Assembly: GCA_965662685.1 (NCBI GenBank)
Contig: CBFIIQ010000076.1
Coordinates: 1 to 5,979 of the forward strand
Direction: 5' to 3'
DNA from: Eutrophocola sp965662685
Lineage (GTDB): Bacteria; Pseudomonadota; Gammaproteobacteria; Pseudomonadales; Pseudohongiellaceae
DNA: 5,979 bases
Positions 1-5,390 of the stretch are shown in pieces. Below the pieces are notes generated by a model, which was not told the DNA's origin, did not search any database, and worked only from the letters and a program-made list of their open reading frames with translations. Position 1 is the first letter of the stretch, and every line of letters begins with the position of its first letter. The position numbers were made by a program, and so were the translations under genes.

Positions 1-1007
1 CTGGTGAACCTTTGATCGGCATCGAAGAGCGCCCGGTTCCGCAGGAATCAAGACAGGCCACCTCTGCGACCCAACCCTATGTCATTGGTGATGCCCTGGT
101 GTCTCTCGATGTGAAATATGCACCGGAAGAATATGACCTGATCAATGATGGCAAAATCTTTACGCCCTTTTATGAAACCACGGTGTTCACGCCACTGGCC
201 GGAGTCAACTGGCCACCGAGCGCCTATGACCCCAATACCAACTACATGTTCATCTGCGCCACTGACTCGGCCAATGCCGCGCGTGCGGATGCCAGCCAGT
301 ATGAAGCCCCTACTTTTGAAGGACAGTTTCTGGGTGGCGCCTATGTCGGTGCCGGTCTGCAAAGTCGTGGTGTTTACTCTGCCATTGATCTGAAGACCAA
401 TCGCCTGGTGTGGCAACGACAATTCAATAATGGTTGCCGCAGCGGCTCACTGGCTACCGCCGGAGGACTGGTGTTTATGGGCAGACGCGATGACGACCGT
501 ATCATCGCGCTGGATACCGCTACAGGCGATCGTCTCTGGGAATTCCGTATGGATGCGCCCGCCAATTCCGCTGTCAGTACCTTTATGCACAAAGGCGAAC
601 AATATCTGGTGACCTATGCCGGCGGCGGATTATTTGGTGGCAAGAAAGGCGATGGCGTCTGGCTGTTTTCTCTCAATGGCACCCTCAATGAAGTGCCTTC
701 GGGCCCTTCTGGCGGAGGCATGCGAGGCCCCGGTACTGCGCCGACCCTGGCTGTTCCCGAAAACAGGGAAGCCGATGTGGCCAATGGCAAAACAATCTAC
801 AACCAGTCCTGTGTGTACTGCCATGGCGAAACCGGCGAAGGTGGCCATGGTGGTGGCGCTGAACTGACCTCGGCGCTGGATGTACAGGCCATCATGAATA
901 TCCTCAGCAGCGGCAGAAATGCCATGCCGCCTTTCAGTATGGTGCTGGATTCAGGGCAGGCACATGATGTGTCGACTTATCTGACGACAGAACTGCTGGC
1001 GAGATAA
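1..1007 (+). CDS. PQQ-dependent dehydrogenase with C-terminal cytochrome c domain (quinohaemoprotein), 3' part
   Basis: This is the C-terminal part of a periplasmic quinoprotein that oxidises an alcohol, sugar or similar substrate with PQQ and passes electrons to its own haem c. The frame is open to the left edge (first complete codon at 3), so the TTG at 12 is not a real start; stop is TAA at 1005-1007. The first residues contain an ERPVPQ segment typical of this superfamily. A GVNWPPSAYDP stretch (about 201-233) is typical of the PQQ propeller. Two propeller docking repeats of the form A-x-D-x(3)-G/N-x(3)-W follow: AIDLKTNRLVW at 381-413 and ALDTATGDRLW further on. A Gly/Pro-rich linker leads to a haem-c domain with CVYCH at 810-824 and the likely Met ligand in MPPF at 924-935. 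Substrate specificity cannot be judged without the N-terminal half. The family call is firm; alcohol versus other substrate is open. Confidence 0.93.
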   Translation, partial: GEPLIGIEERPVPQESRQATSATQPYVIGDALVSLDVKYAPEEYDLINDGKIFTPFYETTVFTPLAGVNWPPSAYDPNTNYMFICATDSANAARADASQYEAPTFEGQFLGGAYVGAGLQSRGVYSAIDLKTNRLVWQRQFNNGCRSGSLATAGGLVFMGRRDDDRIIALDTATGDRLWEFRMDAPANSAVSTFMHKGEQYLVTYAGGGLFGGKKGDGVWLFSLNGTLNEVPSGPSGGGMRGPGTAPTLAVPENREADVANGKTIYNQSCVYCHGETGEGGHGGGAELTSALDVQAIMNILSSGRNAMPPFSMVLDSGQAHDVSTYLTTELLAR

Positions 1008-1017
1008 GAAAGTCGAA

Positions 1018-1040
1018 AGTTACAAGTTTCAAGTCTCAAG
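1018..1040 (+). repeat. Dispersed 23-bp repeat, copy A (ends CAAGTCTCAAG)
   Basis: This 23-bp sequence begins AGTTACAAG and ends CAAGTCTCAAG. It lies 11 bp after the stop codon of the dehydrogenase. It matches the reverse complement of 2648-2670 at 20 of 23 positions. Its last part is the same CAAGTCT unit that is tandemly amplified at 2511-2590. Its function is unknown. Confidence 0.75.
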
Positions 1041-1041
1041 A

Positions 1042-1058
1042 GGCGTCCGCTGGACGCC
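1042..1058. other. Short GC-rich hairpin after the dehydrogenase gene
   Basis: GGCGTCC-GCT-GGACGCC is a perfect 7-bp stem with a 3-nt loop, 35 bp after the dehydrogenase stop. There is no T-run after it on either strand, so it is not a standard intrinsic terminator. It could stabilise the 3' end of the transcript or belong to the adjacent REP-like cluster. Confidence 0.5.
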
Positions 1059-1193
1059 GCGTCGGATGCGTCCCTCTGGTCCTTATCCAACCTACAAAAA
1101 CCAGTATGGCCCGGGGCTTATCTGACCTACCAGCGGTTCAGGTGTTTTTGCAGGTCGGATAAGCGCAGCGCCATCCGGCATTCGGCATTCGGC
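1059..1193. repeat. REP-like (repetitive extragenic palindrome) cluster
   Basis: Three copies of a 15-bp unit close to GCTTATCYGACCTAC are present: 1081-1095 and 1116-1130 on the plus strand, and 1150-1164 inverted. The second and third match at 13 of 15 positions and can fold into a stem around a 19-nt loop. TCGGATGCG at 1062-1070 and CCATCCGG at 1171-1178 are further pieces of the same vocabulary. A GGCATTC unit is directly duplicated at 1177-1190. Units resembling GTAGGTCGGATAAGCG with CATCCGACA are typical of gammaproteobacterial REP/BIME elements. Such elements usually sit between genes, stabilise mRNA ends or bind gyrase/IHF, and are mobilised by a RAYT transposase; no such gene is visible here. 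Confidence 0.65.
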
Positions 1194-1264
1194 AACTTTA
1201 GAGCTGAAGTCCAAATAAATACGCATTCGATCAGATGCGGCCTGCAACCTTATACAAGCAGCGG

Positions 1265-1297
1265 AAAAGAAAAAGGCGATGCCTGTGCATCGCCTTT
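1265..1297 (-). terminator. Intrinsic terminator of the small exported protein gene
   Basis: The stem AAAGGCGATGC / GCATCGCCTTT (1272-1282 and 1287-1297) is a perfect 11 bp with a 4-nt CTGT loop. On the minus strand it runs directly into TTTTTCTTTT, the normal form of a rho-independent terminator. It lies about 45 bp beyond the stop codon at 1343. The plus strand lacks a comparable T-run, so it mainly serves the minus-strand gene. Confidence 0.88.
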
Positions 1298-1342
1298 GCG
1301 GTTATGAAACATTAGTTTCAAAGGTTTATGTATGACGTCAGT

Positions 1343-1741
1343 TTAACGAGCCAAGCGACGTCCCTTGCCCGGAGCACCGCGCCACATGCGCACATCGCGA
1401 TTACTTTCAACTTCCTCGAAGCGGGCAATATTCGCTATATCTTCCGCTGCAACACGCTCAACCCGAGCTACTTGTGCAGGCAGGAATTTACCAGGCGCTC
1501 CTCTGCGTCTTTTGCTTGATGTGGAGACCAGCACACTGTCTTGCATTTCATCAAACACGGGATATGAAGTGCGTTCATTAGCCTGGATTAACTGACGTTT
1601 GAATGGTGGTTTTCCTGAATAATTAATCACCTGCAAATCGCCTGCCGAGGTTTCATTGACGACAGTTTGTGCAGACGTTCCGGCAGATGCCAGCAGTAAA
1701 GCACCAGTAAAGGATACCAGGTAACGTTTGACATTTTTCAT
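1343..1741 (-). CDS. Small exported basic protein of unknown function with a duplicated RGAPGK motif
   Basis: This encodes 132 residues and I do not recognise a family. Residues 1-24 form a clear Sec signal peptide: basic start MKNVKR, a hydrophobic core, and a probable signal peptidase I site after GTSA (residue 24). The mature protein of about 108 residues carries 19 Lys/Arg and 13 Asp/Glu. It has the motif RGAPGK at 80-85 (within KRRRGAPGKF) and again at 121-126 near the C-terminus (MWRGAPGKGRRLAR). The two motif copies use different codons at most positions, so this is not a recent DNA duplication. No transmembrane helix follows the signal peptide and there are no mature cysteines. The start is fixed by an excellent Shine-Dalgarno and the signal peptide, and the gene ends at a strong terminator, so it is monocistronic. 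It is divergent from the protease gene. A periplasmic or secreted, possibly nucleic-acid- or surface-binding role is only a guess from charge. Confidence 0.82.
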   Translation of the reverse strand: MKNVKRYLVSFTGALLLASAGTSAQTVVNETSAGDLQVINYSGKPPFKRQLIQANERTSYPVFDEMQDSVLVSTSSKRRRGAPGKFLPAQVARVERVAAEDIANIARFEEVESNRDVRMWRGAPGKGRRLAR

Positions 1742-1750
1742 TGCTAATTA

Positions 1751-1757
1751 CCTCCTT
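1751..1757 (-). promoter_or_regulatory. Strong ribosome binding site (AAGGAGG)
   Basis: A perfect anti-16S match, AAGGAGG, is read on the minus strand 9 nt before the ATG at 1741-1739. It supports this start and predicts high translation. This contrasts with the two HPt genes, which lack a good site. Confidence 0.85.
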
Positions 1758-1780
1758 AAGGTAAGCTTGTGAGTTAAATC

Positions 1781-1808
1781 AACAAAGTCTCATTAGTGAT
1801 GCTTTGTT
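1781..1808. promoter_or_regulatory. Interrupted dyad in the divergent promoter region
   Basis: AACAAAG (1781-1787) and CTTTGTT (1802-1808) are perfect 7-bp inverted arms. An inner CAT/ATG pair extends the stem after a 3-nt bulge, leaving a 5-nt loop. It lies about 40-67 bp upstream of the minus-strand ATG at 1741, so it may be a leader hairpin of that gene. It is also centred about 130 bp upstream of the predicted sigma-54 start site, the usual distance for an activator binding site. The sequence alone does not separate these. Confidence 0.4.
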
Positions 1809-1855
1809 ATGGTGCATTCTGCAACATTATGGAGCATAAAAATACCGATTACGTT

Positions 1856-1870
1856 ATAGGATTTTCCTAT
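1856..1870. promoter_or_regulatory. Perfect palindrome ATAGGA-TTT-TCCTAT, possible operator
   Basis: This is a perfect 6-bp inverted repeat with a 3-nt centre, located between the divergent genes and about 27 bp upstream of the sigma-54 core. On the minus strand it overlaps a TATAAC hexamer (1853-1858), but no well-spaced -35 was found for that. No regulator can be named. Confidence 0.35.
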
Positions 1871-1896
1871 CACACTGTTTTCAAAGGTTTTTATTT

Positions 1897-1914
1897 TTGG
1901 CACTGGAATTGCAA
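1897..1914 (+). promoter_or_regulatory. Sigma-54 (RpoN) -24/-12 promoter of the aspartic protease gene
   Basis: TTGGCAC-TGGAA-TTGCAA matches the RpoN consensus TGGCAC-N5-TTGCW at every core position. The invariant GG (1899-1900) and GC (1911-1912) are separated by exactly 10 bp. Transcription would start near 1924, leaving a leader of about 42 nt before the ATG at 1966. A sigma-54 promoter requires an enhancer-binding AAA+ activator, which is not in this window. A poor IHF-like sequence (1868-1880) lies upstream with two mismatches. No good sigma-70 promoter was seen for this gene. Confidence 0.75.
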
Positions 1915-1965
1915 TGTATATGAGTAGAAAAAAAATGACGCTTATTTCAGGGGTAATGGCACCAA

Positions 1966-2466
1966 ATGAACGCATTCTACTCTTCATTCAAGACTTTATT
2001 GGCGTATCCGATAGCCTTGATATTTATCAATACCGGTTTTGTTACTGCTGCATTGGCGGAGCCAGTTCAGCTCGCTATGAGACTGGAGAAATCAGGTAAT
2101 TTGTATGTGCACGCCACTTTGCAGAATGAATCTGCCAAAACTGAAACTGAAATGCTGCTCGATACTGGGGCGAGTTACGTAGCCCTGACCAAATCAACAT
2201 TTGAACATCTGAAGCAAAACAGAGAGCCACGATTTAGTCGTTATATTTTCGGCGCAATGGCCAATGGCAAGGTAGAGAAAATTCCCCTGTATTTTCTTGA
2301 CGAACTGAAACTGGCAGAAAACTGTGTACTGGAAAATATTGAAATAGCAGTTTTTCCAAAGGCCGATAAAAATATTCTCGGCCTGAACGCCCTTTCACGA
2401 CTGCAACCCTTCACCATGCAATTCACACCGGCAATACTCAGCATCAACCACTGCGCTTCTTCGTAG
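1966..2466 (+). CDS. Exported retropepsin-like aspartic protease (clan AA)
   Basis: This 166-residue protein is a single-lobed aspartic protease of the retroviral type, expected to work as a homodimer that supplies one catalytic Asp per chain. A hydrophobic segment at about 9-31, ending in AALA before EP, looks like a signal peptide, so it should act in the periplasm or be anchored there. The catalytic motif is LLDTGAS, with Asp66 and preceding hydrophobic residues. The second family signature, ILGLNAL (137-143), corresponds to the conserved ILG helix region. A flap-like stretch (about 93-102, YIFGAMANGK) lies between. Length and order fit the bacterial clan AA family. The start ATG is preceded by AGGGG about 12 nt upstream; the ATG at 1956 is in another frame and does not encode the motifs. 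Cys120 and Cys163 could pair. Substrate is unknown. The sigma-54 site just upstream suggests conditional expression. Confidence 0.85.
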   Translation: MNAFYSSFKTLLAYPIALIFINTGFVTAALAEPVQLAMRLEKSGNLYVHATLQNESAKTETEMLLDTGASYVALTKSTFEHLKQNREPRFSRYIFGAMANGKVEKIPLYFLDELKLAENCVLENIEIAVFPKADKNILGLNALSRLQPFTMQFTPAILSINHCASS

Positions 2467-2510
2467 GTATATTCTTTTCAGATTTCAAATTGGGGGCTGA
2501 AGGAAAGAGG

Positions 2511-2590
2511 CAAGTCTCAAGTCTCAAGTCTCAAGTCTCAAGTCTCAAGTCTCAAGTCTCAAGTCTCAAGTCTCAAGTCTCAAGTCTCAA
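2511..2590. repeat. Tandem heptamer array, 11 x CAAGTCT
   Basis: Eleven perfect copies of CAAGTCT run from 2511 to 2587, followed by a partial CAA. There is no variation between copies, which indicates recent slippage expansion. The array lies between the 3' ends of the converging protease and HPt-REC-REC genes, about 45 bp after the protease stop. An inverted CAAGTCTCAAGT lies at 2647-2658, so transcripts from either side can form a 12-bp stem in several registers. Confidence 0.97.
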
Positions 2591-2647
2591 TCAATGATGA
2601 CTTGCAGAAGGTAAATGTAAAGATATTCCAGAAAGATTTTCTTGTAA

Positions 2648-2670
2648 CTTGAGACTTGTGACCTGTAACT
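2648..2670 (-). repeat. Dispersed 23-bp repeat, copy B (inverted)
   Basis: Read on the minus strand, this begins AGTTACAGG and ends CAAGTCTCAAG, matching copy A at 1018-1040 in 20 of 23 positions. It starts 4 bp after the stop codon of the downstream HPt-REC-REC gene, as copy A starts soon after the dehydrogenase stop. It pairs with the heptamer array to form a potential stem-loop. Confidence 0.75.
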
Positions 2671-2674
2671 GCCC

Positions 2675-3823
2675 TTAAGCCGCCATCACCAGTAAACTTT
2701 TGATTCTGTTCACCAGCTGCTCTTCCGAAAAAGGTTTGAGAATGTAGTCATTGGCACCGAGCTCGTAGCCTTTAACAATATTCTCTTCGCTGCCCATAGC
2801 GGTCACCATGATTACCGGCAAGCCTTTGAGGCGGCTGTTACTGCGGATTGCTTGCAAGGTGTCGAAGCCGTCCAGCACCGGCATTTTGCCGTCCAGGATG
2901 ACGGCCGAGTAGGAACTTTTTTCCAGGGCGTCCAGTGCCAGTTGACCATTTTCAGCATGGGTTACTTCTGCACCATGCTCGGCAAGTTTGCGGGTAATAA
3001 AAATTGCCTGAATTTCATCATCTTCAGCGACCAGAATACTAACGCCTTGCAGCGACATGTCTGGCTGCACTGACGTTCTTTCAGTCGTCGTAGCAGTACT
3101 CTTTTCTGGCGCAGAACTGACCACTCGCAAGCGGTTATTCTGTAATACCTGTTGCGCCTCAAAATAAAGTTTATCGGTATCAAAAGGCTTGGCAAGGTAT
3201 TCATCGGCACCGATTTTGATACATTCCATATAGATTCTGTCACTGGGGACACCCGAGATAACCAGTACCGGACAGTTAAACTCTTCCGACTGCTTGATTT
3301 CACGGAGCAACTCACGACCATCCTGATCAGGTAACACCAGGTCAAGCACGATAAGGGAATAACGGGTACTGCGATATTTTTCCCGGGCTTGTGCGCCCGT
3401 TTCTACCAGTTCGCAGCATTCAATACCATCAAGCCGATTGATACAATCTGCCATGGCACGAGCATTTACCGGGTTGCGCTGGATAATCAGGGCTTGCCTG
3501 GAAAATTCGACAGGCCTGGATGTCGAATCAATTTCGTTTGCGGCACTGGATACTTTTCGGGCAGTGACTCTGCCAAGAATATTTAACAGATTATTGACCC
3601 TGTCCAGCAGCTCATTGTCATGCGCCTGTTCAAGATCCCGGCCTGCGTCACTGATTTCAGGAAAGCCAAACGTGGCACCTGACCCTTTTAAAGAGTGGGC
3701 ATGAAGACGAATCTCATCAAGCACAGATTTATCCCCCTGCAGGAATTTGTCCCACAAGGTTTTAATCATGGATGCCTTAGCGTCAATAGACTCCAGGTAT
3801 TTTTTTATTAATTCTTCCTGCAC
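2675..3823 (-). CDS. HPt-REC-REC phosphorelay protein, copy with degenerate first receiver
   Basis: This 382-residue cytoplasmic protein has a histidine phosphotransfer domain and two receiver domains but no output domain. HPt: about 1-90, with phospho-accepting His43 in HSLKGSG. REC1: about 109-230. It keeps the phospho-Asp (Asp161 in LIVLDLVLP), Ser190 and Lys212, but the acidic pair that binds Mg2+ is replaced by Gln115-Arg116 (ALIIQRNP), so phosphorylation is doubtful. A Ser/Thr-rich linker runs from about 231 to 256. REC2: about 261-382, with complete residues Glu267/Asp268/Asp269, Asp311, Thr341 and Lys363. The start is GTG; it aligns exactly with the ATG of the paralogue (both MQEEL), and no other start codon lies between it and the upstream in-frame stop. 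The ribosome binding site is weak (CGGGA about 12 nt away). It lies 346 bp downstream of its paralogue on the same strand. A likely role is relaying or buffering phosphoryl groups from a hybrid kinase; partners are not visible. Confidence 0.9.
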   Translation of the reverse strand: MQEELIKKYLESIDAKASMIKTLWDKFLQGDKSVLDEIRLHAHSLKGSGATFGFPEISDAGRDLEQAHDNELLDRVNNLLNILGRVTARKVSSAANEIDSTSRPVEFSRQALIIQRNPVNARAMADCINRLDGIECCELVETGAQAREKYRSTRYSLIVLDLVLPDQDGRELLREIKQSEEFNCPVLVISGVPSDRIYMECIKIGADEYLAKPFDTDKLYFEAQQVLQNNRLRVVSSAPEKSTATTTERTSVQPDMSLQGVSILVAEDDEIQAIFITRKLAEHGAEVTHAENGQLALDALEKSSYSAVILDGKMPVLDGFDTLQAIRSNSRLKGLPVIMVTAMGSEENIVKGYELGANDYILKPFSEEQLVNRIKSLLVMAA

Positions 3824-3860
3824 AGACGAATTTATCCCGTTAATCGTTGCACTTATTTCT

Positions 3861-3923
3861 TCACTTATTCTTCTTGTTTGCTTTGTCGAACAGCTCCGCT
3901 ATACGTTTGCGCTCAACCTGCAT
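3861..3923 (-). CDS. Candidate 20-residue ORF upstream of the HPt-REC-REC gene
   Basis: An ATG at 3923 opens a 20-codon frame ending at TGA (3861-3863). The peptide starts MQVERKRIAELF and ends KKNK, a charged sequence that could form a helix. The ATG and the next codons lie inside the last unit of the 13-bp repeat cluster. Each unit supplies AGGTT and, 4 nt later, another ATG (AGGTTagagATG on the minus strand), so the preceding unit acts as a crude ribosome binding site. It ends 37 bp before the GTG of the next gene. It may be a leader ORF, the remnant of a longer gene, or chance. Confidence 0.25.
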   Translation of the reverse strand: MQVERKRIAELFDKANKKNK

Positions 3924-3985
3924 CTCTAACCTGCATCTCTAAAAACCTGCATCTCTAACCTGCATTTCTAAAAACCTGCATCTCT
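3915..3985. repeat. Cluster of five 13-bp repeats (AACCTGCATCTCT) with 29-bp higher-order period
   Basis: Units start at 3915, 3928, 3944, 3957 and 3973. Four are identical and one has a single change (AACCTGCATTTCT, 3957). Spacers alternate 0 and 3 bp (AAA), so the real period is a 29-bp block of two units plus AAA. It lies about 90 bp upstream of the GTG at 3823. Read on the minus strand each unit is AGAGATGCAGGTT, carrying an ATG. Confidence 0.95.
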
Positions 3986-4010
3986 AAAAAAGAGTACCGC
4001 TGCCTTTTTT
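3986..4010. terminator. Weak bidirectional terminator-like A-run/T-run hairpin
   Basis: AAAAAAG...CTTTTTT symmetry can be read on the minus strand around an 11-nt centre. The ends at 3986-3991 and 4005-4010 are A6 and T6. The stem is almost all A-T, so termination would be weak. It lies about 160 bp beyond the stop of the upstream HPt-REC-REC gene and could partly separate the two genes. Confidence 0.25.
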
Positions 4011-4123
4011 ATTGTTCCGATGAAGCTCCGGCACTTTTTCTGTAAAAAATTTTAAAAGAAGAGGAATAGTAATGATATATCTGCAAATTTCCCAAATCTG
4101 AGTACCAATTCACAGTTTTGCCA

Positions 4124-4149
4124 GCAATCACGTTTATTGCAATGATTGC
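4124..4149. other. Hairpin just after the upstream HPt-REC-REC gene
   Basis: GCAATCA (4124-4130) and TGATTGC (4143-4149) form a perfect 7-bp stem with a 12-nt loop, 21 bp beyond the stop codon at 4170. On the minus strand it is not followed by a T-run, so it is at most a transcript-end stabiliser. The rest of 4011-4169 is AT-rich and shows nothing else clear. Confidence 0.35.
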
Positions 4150-4169
4150 CTGAGGTTTTTCCAGAGGTG

Positions 4170-5390
4170 TTATGTGTTTTTCAGAAGACTTTTCACGCGA
4201 GCAAAGAGCTGAACTTCCGAATAGGGTTTGAGGATGTAGTCAGTAACACCAAGGTCATAGCCACGCACGATATCATCCTCACCGCCCATGGCGGTAACCA
4301 TGATGATCGGTATTTCCAGATTCAACTCCTGCCTGACCCGTTGCAATACCTCAAATCCATCCATGACTGGCATCCTGACATCCAGAATAAGCAATGAGAA
4401 CTCCCGGGATCTGAGTAATTGCATGGCATCTCGACCATTGGCGGCATGTTGTACCAGCGCGCCATCCTGTTCCAGGCGCTGCTGAACAAGAGCCGCCTGC
4501 ATTCTGTCATCTTCAGCCACCAGAATGCTTTTACCGCTGAGGTAAGCGGGTCTTGTAATGGCGCCCTCGTCTTCCTCCACTGCTTCACCATCAATAGGAA
4601 CCAGCGATAATTTCTTCTTCTGCTTTCTATTAAGCAACTTGCTGCTTTCTGCCAACAGTACTTCATCATCATAAGGTTTCGTCAAATACTTGTCCGCGCC
4701 CAGGCCCATGCATTCAATACGTACGGAAGCTTTTTGCAGGCTCGAAAGAACAAGCAGTGGTGTTGTAATGCGGAATTCCCGTTTGATCTGCTCAATCAAC
4801 TCACGACCATCCTTATCAGGTAATAACAGGTCCATAACAATCAGCTCATAACGATTCTTCACCACTTCTTCCTGAGCCTTGAGCCCGCTCTCTACCAGTG
4901 TAAAGACCTTGTCTCCAGGCAGAGCGGCAAGCACATTTTTTATTGACTGCGAGATCTCCCTGTCATCATCCACAATCAAAATTCGCAGAGCAGCGTTTTT
5001 TTTCCCTGCTATTGTCCTTGTCCGGGAAGCAGTCTTGGCGCCCCCTGAAGCAGCGGTGTTGGCTGAATCATTTTCTACATTACTATTATTAACAGGAGTT
5101 GCTACCTCGGCATTGCTTTCATGTTTGGCGACCACAGCCTCCATCACTTTTTTCAATTCTAGTAGTTTTTCGGACAAACTGTCATTGTCTGCCAGCTCTG
5201 CGTTTTTACCAGCTTCACTGATCTCTGGAAAACCAAAGGGCGCGCCTGAACCATGCAGTGTATGCGCCAGCAATCTGATGTTGTCACCAGCTTTGGAATT
5301 TCCATCGCTGAATTTTCGTAACAGGGAATCAATGCGGCTGAGCTTGCTTTTCAGTGAATCTATATATTGTGTAAGTAGTTCTTCTTGCAT
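4170..5390 (-). CDS. HPt-REC-REC phosphorelay protein, copy with altered HPt motif
   Basis: This 406-residue paralogue of the protein encoded at 2675-3823 has the same order: HPt about 1-90, REC1 about 135-255, REC2 about 287-406, no output domain. The HPt has His43, but the motif is HTLHGSG rather than HxxKG; the conserved Lys, which helps position the phosphoryl group, is His46. Both receivers are complete. REC1 has Asp141/Asp142, Asp187, Ser216 and Lys238; REC2 has Glu293/Asp294/Asp295, Asp337, Thr366 and Lys388. The linker at about 90-133 is rich in Ala, Ser, Asn and Thr; the second linker has an acidic EEDEG stretch. The two proteins share GSGA-x-FGFPEIS-x-AG after the His and VTAMG/DYILKP in REC2. 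The ATG is fixed by an in-frame TAA two codons upstream. AAGGG abuts the ATG too closely for a normal Shine-Dalgarno, so initiation may be weak or controlled. A sigma-70 promoter lies about 345 bp upstream. Confidence 0.92.
   Translation of the reverse strand: MQEELLTQYIDSLKSKLSRIDSLLRKFSDGNSKAGDNIRLLAHTLHGSGAPFGFPEISEAGKNAELADNDSLSEKLLELKKVMEAVVAKHESNAEVATPVNNSNVENDSANTAASGGAKTASRTRTIAGKKNAALRILIVDDDREISQSIKNVLAALPGDKVFTLVESGLKAQEEVVKNRYELIVMDLLLPDKDGRELIEQIKREFRITTPLLVLSSLQKASVRIECMGLGADKYLTKPYDDEVLLAESSKLLNRKQKKKLSLVPIDGEAVEEDEGAITRPAYLSGKSILVAEDDRMQAALVQQRLEQDGALVQHAANGRDAMQLLRSREFSLLILDVRMPVMDGFEVLQRVRQELNLEIPIIMVTAMGGEDDIVRGYDLGVTDYILKPYSEVQLFARVKSLLKNT

Noticed and set aside
48..422. 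124-residue minus-strand ORF antisense to the dehydrogenase
   Set aside because: The plus strand carries recognisable propeller motifs; the antisense frame shows no domain, signal peptide or ribosome binding site.
1914..2099. 61-residue plus-strand ORF overlapping the protease start
   Set aside because: It is out of frame with the protease, overlaps the sigma-54 -12 element and transcription start, and encodes nothing recognisable.
2511..2590. CRISPR array
   Set aside because: The heptamers are contiguous with no spacers, so this is a simple tandem repeat.
3915..3985. CRISPR array or iteron origin
   Set aside because: Units are 13 bp with spacers of 0 or 3 bp, too short for CRISPR; there is no replication initiator gene or AT-rich melting region with DnaA boxes nearby to support an origin.
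4072..4101. Plus-strand ATG with a good GAGGA site in the gap between paralogues
   Set aside because: The frame closes after 9 codons, so it is most likely chance in AT-rich DNA.
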